Source: Axinella damicornis (Eukaryota > Porifera > Demospongiae > Axinellida > Axinellidae). From it: a stretch of DNA of 64,000 nucleotides. The DNA is taken from contig OZ007509.1 of assembly GCA_963931865.1 (NCBI GenBank), forward strand, positions 16,903,815-16,967,814, in the 5' to 3' direction. Under the pieces are notes generated by a model. The model had not been told where the DNA came from. It made no database searches and worked only from the letters and a program-made list of their open reading frames with translations. The translations under genes and the position numbers were made by a program. Positions 46,795 to 55,745 of the stretch are shown here, one piece after another (position 1 is the first letter of the stretch; each line of letters starts with the position of its first letter).

Positions 46795-47692
46795 TTCGCC
46801 CCCCCTTGGAATCTCTTTGCCCCCCCTTGGCATTTTCACATTCCCTATTATACAGTACTGTGAAAAGAAATAGGCAATGGCACAAGCCATTCAGATTACA
46901 GTTCTTGTAACGTGTATATGTAGGTCTGTTTTTGGTTAGTAATTAAATGCCCCTCAAATTGCATCAGAATCAATCTCAGAGGATCTAAATTCCAATTTTT
47001 TCCTGGGGGAGGACCCCCACACCCCCCTTTAGCAACACATCCCACCTTTGTCCCTTCCCTCCCTCCCTCCCCCCATTCCCTTTTGTAAGTGTTATGAAAA
47101 TAAATAAGCAAGGTCCAAGCTAGCAGTCAAACAGCAGCTACTTTCATACTGTATGTGTACATGTGTTTTGATTGTGAATTTTGACCCTAAATTGTGTCAG
47201 AATCAATCTCAGAGGATCTACATTCCAAAAGTTTCCTGGGGGAGGGCCCCCAGACCCCCCCTATAAAGTGTAGTAACACAAGCCACTTATGCCCCCCCAA
47301 AGTTCATCGAAGCCTAGTTTCGCCCCCTCTTGGGAAAATTTCTAAATGAAAGCCTGAATTATGTAGTTACCATCAATACTGTAGAATTTCATAATTGTGA
47401 TCACCTCCATCAATGTCTCCATGATAGACATTCAAAGGACTGAGTGACGTGAGTTGCTCTGGCTGGTACCCAGATTTACATCTGTACCAGAATTTGATGC
47501 ATTCCTCGTGCAGTTTTGGTGCTTAATCTTGTCCAAGTATCGCTGACGTCCTTATTATAGGGTCCTCAACAATGTCATTCATACCTAGATAGCTGTCTGG
47601 TGTCTGGTTCATGACTGAATTTTCCTCCCCAGCTGGAGAAGATACAGACCGAACAATCCCTTCTAGAAGAAATTGCAAAACTGGAACTTTAG
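39064..47692 (+). CDS. EIF2A: Eukaryotic translation initiation factor 2A, complete 21-exon gene
   Basis: Exons: 39064-39094, 39436-39514, 39693-39764, 40478-40596, 41048-41138, 41523-41605, 41767-41870, 42714-42831, 43002-43118, 43340-43408, 43739-43840, 44355-44395, 44480-44524, 44621-44709, 44781-44853, 45004-45094, 45412-45470, 45783-45822, 46022-46290, 46512-46577, 47633-47692. Total 1818 bp, 605 aa, all in phase. The WD40-like propeller is marked by RGSEGIF, CARNVTNEVHFF, DKTGASYYGEQ, LAGFGNLRG, FEWCPDGIHIVTATTAPRLR and AYRPPALRGKP. The C-terminus is basic, then has a Gly-rich insert (about 46138-46240), and ends in coiled coil (IEQLKQQQEEGKQLE). EIF2A brings initiator or elongator tRNA to the 40S ribosome independently of eIF2. 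Length compares with about 585 aa in vertebrates. Intron 11 is U12-type; several other introns are bloated by satellites. Confidence 0.93.
40254..40335 (+). repeat. tRNA-like SINE fragment
   Basis: GGGCCAAGTGGCTTATAGGC resembles a tRNA A box (D arm) and GGTTTGAATCCCGG, about 45 bp later, a B box. The acceptor and T stems do not pair well, so it is not a working tRNA gene. Lies in EIF2A intron 3. Confidence 0.35.
41139..41490. repeat. GGGAGGGAGAGG purine microsatellite
   Basis: About 350 bp of G/A-rich tandem units of roughly 10-12 bp (GGTAGGAGGGAGGGGGAGA), starting right at the donor of EIF2A exon 5. Ser/Pro/Leu open frames on the other strand are artefacts. Confidence 0.9.
42165..42575. repeat. 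31-bp minisatellite, about 13 copies
   Basis: Unit GTGTGCTGGATCGGTGTGGG plus CGGGGCATGTG, 31 bp. Copies up to about 42400 have GGGCGGGGC and later ones GGGTGGGGC, so two sub-arrays sit side by side. In EIF2A intron 7. Length 31 is not a multiple of three, so every frame stays open and gives Cys/Trp-rich nonsense frames. Confidence 0.95.
43841..44354 (+). other. EIF2A: U12-type AT-AC intron of EIF2A
   Basis: The intron begins ATATCCTTTT, ends in AC, and has TTCCTTAAC at 44337-44345, about 10 bases before the AC. These are the minor-spliceosome 5' site and branch site consensus. Joining 43840 to 44355 reads NPQGNILCLAGFGNLRG, with the same length as other EIF2A proteins here. No GT-AG pair gives this junction. 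Confidence 0.9.
43930..43995. mobile_element. Hairpin MITE, AGCCTCGTTCCCAGGC family, near-perfect
   Basis: TAGCCTCGTTCCCAGGCTCC and its exact complement, extended by TCCCCAGC/GCTGGGGA, around ATTTTGTAAA. Inserted in the U12-type intron of EIF2A. A partial copy follows at about 44048. Confidence 0.85.
45223..45310. mobile_element. Hairpin element
   Basis: AGTCTATTGAGCTAGACT at the left and AGTCTATCGATCGAGCTAGA-type complement at the right, with inner arms GTTGGGGGCAGG / CCTGCCCCCAAC. In EIF2A intron 16. Confidence 0.6.
45858..45976. mobile_element. Hairpin MITE, CTCGGCCCCAGACCCAAGCC family, copy 2
   Basis: CTCGGCCCCAGACCCAAGCC with AACCCCAGC at the left, and GCTGGGGTT with GGTTTGGGTCTATGGCCGAG at the right; the inner stem also pairs. 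In EIF2A intron 18. Confidence 0.75.
46730..47356. mobile_element. TIR element with long poly(G) in EIF2A intron 20
   Basis: Begins CAGGGTTTCATTTAG and ends CTAAATGAAAGCCTG, inverted ends of 15 bp with one mismatch. Inside, two diverged copies of TCAGAATCAATCTCAGAGGA (about 46967 and 47200) are each followed by CCTGGGGGAGG. A G run of about 49 bases (46744-46792, one C) adjoins the left end. The CAGGG end suggests an hAT-like MITE; I could not confirm a target duplication. Confidence 0.6.
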
Positions 47693-48666
47693 AAACTGAA
47701 GTGCAATTCACTTAATATGGATCAATTAATGTGGTGTATTTGCTACATGAAGTCTATTGAGTATGTCATATGCTCTACAGATTGGCACTATAGCCACCTT
47801 GTAGCATCATTCAGGTCTTACAATTTCAATTGTGTATTGTGTTGTAGTAGCATCTGAGGGTATGACTATTAGCTCATAGAGTGATAATAGTGCACGAGTT
47901 TGAGCTGCAGAGGTGCATTGGGTCCTGGTGAGTTTACTATTGTAGTTACCGAATTCTACGTATGTAGTGTCTCATTCTATTGTAGGAAGCTATAAGGCCA
48001 TATGCAGGCAAATTTGATTAATCATCCCCCGCCTGCACGATATTTTGGGGTTCATTATGATCACAAGATATGGCTTCATTTGCTAGTAGTGTCCAAGTGT
48101 GTTCTGCCAATGCTACACTATAGTTCTCATGGTCTGTAGTTTGCCTAGATCCATCGCAACTCTTCAGCTAGGTCTATCAAAGCCAGATAATTCGACATCA
48201 TAAAGACCGATCAGCGGAACTGTCATGGGCTGCTCTACAGTGTGTAGCTAGGTCTTCTCAGTACTGTCCTTAAAAATATTTTCTACACTAGATAAACAAA
48301 CAATTAAGTAGTCTAATATTGAAAAAGGAAAATGAAGTTCTGCCCACATGCTACAATCATATAACTGCTGGATGATAAACTGTGCACAGCCTAGCTAACC
48401 TACGTACAGGAATATATTATGTTGAATTTGACAACTTCATGCTATATAATTTGCATGCCAGAAATGCAATGAATGGGTGTTGATACATGAGTGAATTCTT
48501 TGAATAGCTTGGAGATAGGTATGCAACTATAGAGGCCAAGTCAGTAACTGTTACTTTTTGGCAGTTCTGTTGAGGCAGAGTTTATACTGTGTGGATGTGC
48601 ATGCATGGCTACTCATCATCAGTTCCTGTGTAAGTGCCATGATATGATCTTTTGCAGGCATCTGAT
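47693..48666. other. Spacer and probable 5' UTR of sulfotransferase 1
   Basis: No coding sequence seen. A GATCTTTTGCAG acceptor-like site at 48647-48658 just before the start codon suggests an untranslated first exon upstream. Confidence 0.4.
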
Positions 48667-50587
48667 ATGGCTTTGATCCAGAAGGCCACGGGGGGACTTG
48701 GTATGGTGCTCATACTGTTTGTGGTGCTTTCATTCAAACTCTATACAATCTCCTCTACGTATGAGTCCACTGAAAGCAGATGCAGTGATCAGATGTGTTC
48801 TAAGCTTCTTACTGGAGATGATTTGAATCACTTGAGATACTGCTCTAGAAAATCTGAACTTTTAGCAGTAGAACTGGAACAGGCTACTTGTCATTTCATG
48901 GATGGTGTTGGGAGAAGCCCAGTTGCTCTAGCCAGTTTCCCCGGATCAGGCAACACCTGGGCACGAGGTTTGCTCCAGGACACCACAGGTATTTGCACAG
49001 GTGCAATTTACTGTGATACTACATTGAGAAAGAACGGCTATCCGGGTGAGTGCATTCGAAGTGGAACAGTCTTAGTAGTGAAAACTCACCAAATTGAGCC
49101 AAGGTGGACAGGCATTCATTATGATGAGTCTCTACCTTTTACATACTTCAAGAAGCTGAAGTTTATTCCAGTGTATAGCTCTGCTATTGTTCTTGTTCGT
49201 AATCCTTTTGATGCGCTGGTCTCTGAGTGGAATCGTCTGCAAACAGTGAACTATGCTGACAACCATGTTAACTGGACTGGAAAGGAAAACTTTGGTGAGT
49301 TCTAGACCTATCTATAGCTTCAACAAGAACATTCAAATTTTGAAGTGTTTATTTGTCCGGCAGGGAGTAGGGCAGTGGTTGTAGGGCCAGGGTCATTCAG
49401 TGCTGAGTGTGCATGCTTATATTCCTGTGGGGCCGATGTGAGCAATACTATACATGTAGTCATACACACCACAGATCTATGGTACAACTGCAAGTATTAG
49501 TTATAGCATGGCAACAAGGGCGCCGGCCGCGCGCTGTATGCCAGATATTGGCACTGCTGTGACGTAAAGCCCGAGGGCTTTACATCAGCCATGCCAATAT
49601 CTGGCATGCAGCCCGCGTTGCCATGCTATAACTAATTTACTGCATGCACCTGATTGGATGTTGCTTCGTGATGTGTGTTGCTAAGTGATGATGTCACAGC
49701 AGTGCCATATGCCAGATATTGGCACACCTGATCCTTTGAACTTGTAGGGTATCATGCAATAAAGTGCTGTATATAAGGATATAGCCAACGATGAATTCTG
49801 AAGTGAGTCTTGAGGTATAGCAGGAGCACATCGCGAGCTGGCTGGATGCACTATGCACTCCTGTTCAAGTGTTTAGCTAGTAAAAAGGAATCCAAGGGTT
49901 ATGTAACTCTCGTGAAAATTAGGCTTTCTACTACCATCATCTTAGCAGTATGACCTGCAATGAAATTATGTAGACATGAGCTAGTATCAATGTATAACCT
50001 CCTGGCCAAGCCCCCACCCACTTTTTGATTCAAGTTCTGGGTGGGCCAGGAACGATATAATACATGTAGCTAGCTACCACTCTGACTGGTCCAGTATCCA
50101 ATTGCGTATAGCAGTGCCCAATTCCAATAGCTGTTAAGGTTCCAAATCTAACTTGTCTGTCAAGTAAACAGTAGTGAATGTTTCCAACCACACAGGAGAG
50201 AATGAAGAATGGAATGTGTATGTGCATACCAATGCTGTGGAGTGGCAACACACAATCCTGGCATGGGTGCTGAACAATTTGAGACATCCCGTGATAGTGG
50301 TGAAGTACGAGGACATGATGAAAAACACCCCAAAAGAACTCCGGAGGATGCTGGAATTCTTGCGAGTTCCGTACAGTGAGGCACAGTTCCAGAGTGTGGT
50401 GACAAGGGGTTACAAAGACTTCAAGAGACCCCACAGCCCCCATGATGATTATGACCATTACACAGCTCAACAGAGAGCCTTTGTCAACTCTGTACTAAGA
50501 ACCACTCACAGACTTCTACAAGAATACCACCTAAGTAATATGTGCAACGTCTATGGGTACTTGAGCCCCACCCATTATGGCAATTAA
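48667..50587 (+). CDS. WSCD-like sulfotransferase, copy 1
   Basis: Two exons, 48667-49294 and 50196-50587, phase 1 intron, 339 aa. The ATG at 48667 follows a splice acceptor-like site, so I prefer it to the upstream in-frame ATG. Type II membrane topology: a single hydrophobic helix (GMVLILFVVLSFKLYTI, about residues 13-29) and the catalytic domain in the Golgi lumen. VALASFPGSGNTWARGLL is the 5'-phosphosulfate loop that binds PAPS. LVRNPFDALVSEWNR is the 3'-phosphate site. Exon 2 carries VIVVKYEDM. The pattern is that of the WSCD1/WSCD2 sulfotransferase domain, here without a WSC domain. Acceptor unknown; carbohydrate is likely. Confidence 0.85.
49496..49636. mobile_element. 141-bp palindromic element
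   Basis: ATTAGTTATAGCATGGCAAC at one end and its exact complement at the other. Inner arms TGCCAGATATTGGCA pair too, with a GTAAAGCCC/GGGCTTTAC centre. Lies in the intron of sulfotransferase 1. A stray TATGCCAGATATTGGCACA near 49709 may be a second partial copy. Confidence 0.75.
50000..50057. mobile_element. Diverged hairpin, AGCCTCGTTCCCAGGC family
   Basis: CCTGGCCAAGCCCCCACCCA with GGGTGGGCCAGGAACGAT. Older copy in the sulfotransferase 1 intron. Confidence 0.4.
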
Positions 50588-50671
50588 TGGTGCATAACTT
50601 GTCTATTTAAACAAATAATAATAATTATGCTCATGATCATGATCATGGGTGTGCCATGACATGCCTGGAGC

Positions 50672-50917
50672 CGTACAGTGAGGCACAGTTCCAGAGTGTG
50701 GTGACGAGGGGGTACAAGGACTTCAAGAGACCCCACAGCCCCCATAATGATTATGACCATTACACAGCTCAGCAGAGAGCCTTTGTCAACTCTGTAATAA
50801 GAACCACTCACAGACTTCTACCACCTGAGTAATATGTGCAACGTCTATGGGTACTTGAGCCCCACCCATTATGGCAATTAAAGCTGCATAACTTGTCTAT
50901 TTAAACGAATAATAATA
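50672..50917 (+). pseudogene. Duplicated 3' end of sulfotransferase copy 1
   Basis: Repeats 50372-50617 almost exactly, from CCGTACAGTGAGGCACAGTT through the stop and into the AT-rich 3' flank. An 8-base stretch is missing near 50819, so the frame is broken. It has no upstream exon of its own. A recent local duplication, probably not expressed as protein. Confidence 0.85.
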
Positions 50918-51331
50918 TTGCAATTGTTATTGTACGTACATGAGCATATGGGCGTGTGCCATCCCCGGAGGACAACGTTTCACTGCGTTTGATGGCACTG
51001 TACTGTGTACTGGCTGTCTACAGTCTACACTGGTGTAAAGGTAAATTGGGGGCTAGTCCGGCAGTGTATACTGGTGTATGGGGGCTATGCTTACTCCGTA
51101 TATTAATTATGCTCTTCGAGTGTTGCTTGGAAGGAGCAAGGGGTCGTAAACCGCTTATAAGGCACGCTGTAGACTCAGCTAAGACTGGGGTCAAGAAATG
51201 CATGTTGACCGTCGTTTATGCCTCTTGACTGAAAATTTCACCTTGACTAGGTGACCCAATCTGATGATGAAAATACTCACCGATCCTTGACCCCGGCCCC
51301 TTGACCATTTGTGATCGACCCCAGTCTTAGC

Positions 51332-51453
51332 TAGTTTGGTTCCCAGACCCTTCTGTGTTTCATTTCCGGGGTGGGTGGGGTGGGCGGGGGGGAGGGAGAC
51401 GGATCCCCCCCCCCCCCCCCCCCCCCCCCCCCGGCCGTCTGGGAACCAAACTA
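51332..51453. mobile_element. Hairpin MITE with poly(C) tract
   Basis: TAGTTTGGTTCCCAGAC and GTCTGGGAACCAAACTA arms enclosing a G-rich strand and a 28-base poly(C) run (51405-51432). A variant of the common family. Confidence 0.7.
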
Positions 51454-51526
51454 ACTCTTAGCTGAAACTACAACGTCTATGAAACTCTTGAAGAAACCAG
51501 TGTCATGAAGTCCTGTTTCCTGCTGG

Positions 51527-51641
51527 TAGCCTCGTTCCCAGGCCTCCACCCATGCAGATTTTCTCTTGCAGTTGTGGAGAAAATTTTCTTCTCTACAGCT
51601 ATGAGATAAATCTCGCAGCTGGAGGCCTGGGAATGAAGCTA
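51527..51641. mobile_element. Hairpin MITE, AGCCTCGTTCCCAGGC family, long loop
   Basis: TAGCCTCGTTCCCAGGCCTCC and GGAGGCCTGGGAATGAAGCT arms; the interior pairs around GAGAAAATTTTCTTCTC. Confidence 0.75.
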
Positions 51642-51665
51642 CCCTGCTGGTAGCTGAGTTAGTCT

Positions 51666-51701
51666 TAGCCTCGTTCCCAGAATGGCCTGGGAACTAGGCT
51701 A
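51666..51701. mobile_element. Minimal MITE, arms only
   Basis: TAGCCTCGTTCCCAG and GCCTGGGAACTAGGCTA with only about four bases between them. It shows the minimal unit of the family. Confidence 0.7.
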
Positions 51702-52021
51702 TGATAGTCCAGGATTCTACAGTGGATCGAAGGGTGGGGTAGTCTCGTAGCCACAATCTGGGCTGTTAATAGTAGCTTGTCCACTGTCAAATAAGTGGGT
51801 GTGAACAAGGATGCAGCAAAACGTCTGCGTGGCGGAAAGTCTGGTCAACTGCAGTGCCCTTATAACACTTGACACCCACCCCGACAGGGTGGCTGATAAG
51901 ATAATAATGAACCACAGTGTTTAGAATTCATGATTATAAGGCGTTTAACTAGCTCTATCTGTAGGTGGATAGTAACTGTGATGTACACTGTGGTTCTCAC
52001 AAAGTGTTATTCCGATATTTT

Positions 52022-52646
52022 ACAGTGTCCTGTCATACTATAATTGGTCCCCCCAAAGGCGGTCCCCCCCGGACTGTCCACGGCAGAATAATTGGTCCCC
52101 CCTGGGACCATCCATGACGCTTTAAGCAGTCCCCCCTTGCCGTAATTGGTCCCACTAGTTGTTCGCTAGCCCAAGTCACATATATTCACTCGAGGGTCAA
52201 CTATCAACTATGAAGTGAGGAAGCGTAAACAGACGCGAATGGAGAGTCTGCACCGTCCATCAGGAGGCCATGTAGTCCAAGTTATAACACTCCTGAACGT
52301 ATTTATAAGTCACGCATGCATGATAGCTACTCGTACTCGTTCTCACACGGTTTAGCTCAGAGAGTAAAGCACAAAACATATACATTAAATTTTAATGCTG
52401 CAAAACCATTCCTTCGTAGTCTGTGTAGCCTCTATAAGGACAGAAATAAACTGATCTTTGCTTACCTGTACGTACCCCGCCGAGCGCTCGTCACAGATCA
52501 TGCATCTATGGGGTGGGACCATCTACAGCAAGGGGGGACCACGTATGGCTGCGATATTTGGTCCGGGGGGGACCGATTATTCTGCCGTGCACAGTCCGGG
52601 GGGACTGCTTTTCAGCGGGGACTGTCCACGGCGTGACAGTCCCTGT
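52022..52646. mobile_element. 625-bp TIR element rich in GGTCCCCCC
   Basis: The left end (ACAGTGTCCTGTCA ... GGACTGTCCACGGCAGAATA) recurs as reverse complement at the right end over about 80 bp (TATTCTGCCGTGCACAGTCC ... AGTCCCTGT). GGTCCCCCC blocks occur several times. Interior of about 350 bp without a known protein. Confidence 0.7.
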
Positions 52647-52717
52647 GCAACTTATAGCCCACCCCAATCTGGGCTGGGTGTCAGATCAAGTCCTATGTGC
52701 CCCGACTCTCTACTGCA

Positions 52718-52762
52718 GCTGCAGACAAATGAAGAGACATGTCTCTTCATTTGTCTGCAGTG
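52718..52762. repeat. Perfect hairpin
   Basis: CTGCAGACAAATGAAGAGAC and its exact complement meet almost without a loop (GACATGTC centre). Confidence 0.7.
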
Positions 52763-52913
52763 GAGAGCTGTATTTAGACATTGAAGACTTCCAGTCACCA
52801 GTTGTACTGGTGGTAGATGAGGAAGATTGTAACTTCCTAGCGGCACTATATAGGTAGCTATCCGCTGATCACCTGATTCACCATTGTGCTTATGTGGTAA
52901 CTGACAAGACTAG

Positions 52914-53021
52914 TAGCCTTATTTCCAGGCTGTTCCCACCGCCAGTATTTTGTCGCTTCCAGTATGAAATACGGCATGCTGAAATACTGGCGTGGGAACG
53001 GACTGGGCATTAATGAGGCTA
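52914..53021. mobile_element. Diverged hairpin MITE
   Basis: TAGCCTTATTTCCAGGC with GGGCATTAATGAGGCTA outer arms, and CCAGTATTTTGTCGC / GAAATACTGGCG inner arms. Just upstream of sulfotransferase 2. Confidence 0.5.
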
Positions 53022-53133
53022 CAAGACTAGCCAGCATGGCATGCGGGAACCGGTGTAATAAACGTGTACATGTGGTTACACAGTGATGCTGTACCTATCC
53101 CTGCAGCTTGCAGCTACAAAGCACTACTGGATA

Positions 53134-55076
53134 ATGTCCTCAAAATGGTTCAAGAAGCTGAGAACGTTCATACTTGCTGCAGTGTTCATCTTGTTACTAT
53201 ATGAAGTCCTTCAGCCAGAAAGTCCAGAATTTTCTGACACAATGAGGATGCAGATGCCGCCAGTTCCGGACAGGCCTCCAGAGTTTTCACGTAAAAACAA
53301 TAGTCAACTGTTTCGGAATCAAAGGCTGATTAAGCAATTCACCTCTTCTGATATACAACCATCAATTCAAACTACACCTTCACAGCAACCAAAGAGACTA
53401 CCGTCTCCTCCACAGAAGTTGCCTTCCCTTGGGAAGATCCGTGTCATAGAGGTAACTGGAGGAGAACAATCAAAGCAGGTCAAAGGTCTAGATTCTAATC
53501 CGGCCAGGTACTCCGTACAGTGGATCAAAACACTCGTTGAACTTCAGCGACAACATCCTAGAATAGGACTTCCTATGAATACCAGCAATAGTCGGTTTCA
53601 AAAACCGGATTGCAAAAATAAGCTTTGTTCTGGCTTCCTAACGAGGCTGGATACACCACACTTCAAGTACTGCTTTAGAAAGTCTAGACTCAGACAAGAA
53701 CCAGAGAAATCAACTTGCCGTTTCATAAGTGGTAAAAGGAGGAGCCCAGTTGCCCTGGCCAGTTTCCCGGGGTCAGGCAACACCTGGGCACGAGGTTTGC
53801 TCCAGGACACCACAGGCATTTGCACAGGTGGGATTTACTGTGATAAAACATTGAGGAAGAACGGCTATCCTGGTGAATGCATCCGAAGCGGGGTTGTCCT
53901 AGTGGTGAAAACTCATCAAACTTCTCCCTGGTGGAAAGGTGTTCACTACAAGAAGTCGGACAGCCCAAAGTACTTTGCGAAAAATTGGCATATCCCAGTG
54001 TTCGGCACTGGTATATTCCTGATGCGAAATCCCTACGATGCACTGGTAGCCGAGTGGAATCGTGAACAAACTGTGAGGCTTGCGGACAACCACGTCAACT
54101 ATGTTGGAAAGGAATATTTCAGTAAGTTACAGAATGTGCACAATTGATGATTGAGTGAAATGTTTCTATGAGTGTAATAACAAGCTTGTGTACATTTCTT
54201 ATGAATTGCCGGTCTTTGGCCTTAGCAGCCTTCTGATGGGGGAACATAGGCTACAATGGCAACCAGTGTGATAGGATAATGAGAAAGGGTTGCACTTGAA
54301 GCAGGAATTAAAGCAGTATGAGCACTGACGTGTCAACTTACTCGGCTCCATTCGCTTATGACTGATATTGTGCATTTTAGATGTTGCTTATGTATACATC
54401 CAATAGTGGACCCTCTGAGAATGTAATAGACCTCTCTACAAAGGACGATTGTCCCTACAGTTTTAAACCTACAAGAAGAGGAAAACCTTTCTACAAAGGA
54501 CCAAACACCTGAATTTATTTTGTCCCCAATGTGTACTCTATTTGAGAGGTTTCACCATTTGGAATGAATATTATTGTCAACTCTGTTTATTCTGTTCCAA
54601 GTCATCCATTTTCTCAGATATGCTATTGAGTAGAGATGTGTGACATGGAAGAACTTTGCAGTACCACACAAACACAAAATGTGATGTTTATCCACATAGG
54701 AAACAATGAAGATTGGAATACATTTGTGCATACCCAGGCTGTGGAATGGCAGAAAACTGTCCTGGCGTGGGTGGTGAACAGTGCAGGCCATCCTGTGATA
54801 GTGGTCAAGTATGAAGATATGAAAACAGACACTGCAAAAGAACTCCTGAGAATGCTAGATTTCTTGCACGTTCCGTACACCGAGACCCAGTTCCAGAGTG
54901 TTGTGACCAGAGGGTACAACACGTTCAAGAGACATCACAGTCCCAGAGACGATTTTGAGCACTTTACGCTGGAACAAGAGGCATTTGTTGATTCTGTGGT
55001 GCAAAGTACACTGACTAAACTCGAGGAAGTTGGACTAGCAGACAAGTGTAATGTCACTAGCTATTTATCACAGTGA
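53134..55076 (+). CDS. WSCD-like sulfotransferase, copy 2
   Basis: Two exons, 53134-54121 and 54700-55076, 454 aa, with the intron at the same place and phase as in copy 1. I use the ATG at 53134 because a splice-acceptor-like CTGCAG lies between it and the in-frame ATG at 53083. Type II membrane anchor FILAAVFILLLYEVL at about residues 12-26. A Pro/Ser/Gln-rich stem of about 150 residues, absent from copy 1, follows. The catalytic domain has ASFPGSGNTWARGLLQDTTG (PAPS 5' site) and MRNPYDALVAEWNRE (3' site), and VIVVKYEDM in exon 2. The core between them is nearly identical to copy 1. Golgi carbohydrate sulfation is the likely role. Confidence 0.87.
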
Positions 55077-55486
55077 TTTTTATTCAGCTACCGAGTAATT
55101 CCTGTGCGAATTCTGTTGCCTACTCATGAACAGAAAGCTGTGTCGATCATGAGTGGTATAATAATTATGGTGTTCGTATGTGTCCTCAATCCACACATTC
55201 CGCACGTTAGCGCAGCATGCTGCATATATATAATGCTATACCTAAGTGCATGCATGCCCGTCAATGCATGTTTGCATGGTATCTCACCACCGGTCAGTTA
55301 TAGGGTCGACCAGGGTGCATGAAGATCTTGTTTACAGCCCATGCACTGTCTTATGCTGCTTTGTGTTTCTGTTATCATGCACCCCCGATAATAATTGAAG
55401 AGCTGATCGAGAAACAGAGTGGCTTATCCCACTAATCATGCATGCTGGAAGAATTTGACCCCCCCCAGTTACTGACAGTCATAATT
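55077..55486. other. Spacer, no feature seen
   Basis: 3' flank of sulfotransferase 2. Nothing recognisable. Confidence 0.4.
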
Positions 55487-55656
55487 ATGGCAAAGCAACA
55501 GGTGCTGAGAACCAGAAACCACAGTAGTAAAACACATAGGCGGCTGTGGAGTGTGGACTGGGAGGCAACTTTGACACTCAGACAACAGAATGAATTCTTT
55601 CGCTGTCCTCGCAGAGTGGAAGCAGGTGAGGTGGAACAGCTAGGGCCTGCCCTCAG
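55487..55656 (+). CDS. Candidate first exon of an unrecognised gene
   Basis: ATG at 55487 opens 56 codons that end at a strong donor (CCTCAG/GTAAGT). The protein begins MAKQQVLRTRNHSSKTHRRL and is basic, with VDWEATLTLRQQNEFFRCPRR. I recognise no domain and found no matching second exon downstream. It would run towards the last exon of U2SURP on the other strand, so it could equally be chance coding capacity. Confidence 0.3.
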
Positions 55657-55745
55657 GTAAGTAGACCTTCCTTGGTAAAAATCAACATTCATTACCAACA
55701 ACAACAGCAAATATTCTACACGTGCAGTGGTGATAAAATTGGTGT

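Larger units (their letters stand above)
50918..52021. other. MITE cluster between the sulfotransferases
   Basis: Three family copies (51332-51453, 51527-51641, 51666-51701) lie within 370 bp, plus a 28-base poly(C). No coding sequence seen. Confidence 0.5.

Noticed and set aside
52340..52365. GTTTAGCTCAGAGAGTAAAGC as a tRNA gene
   Set aside because: It resembles an A box, but no B box or cloverleaf follows; it lies inside a TIR element.
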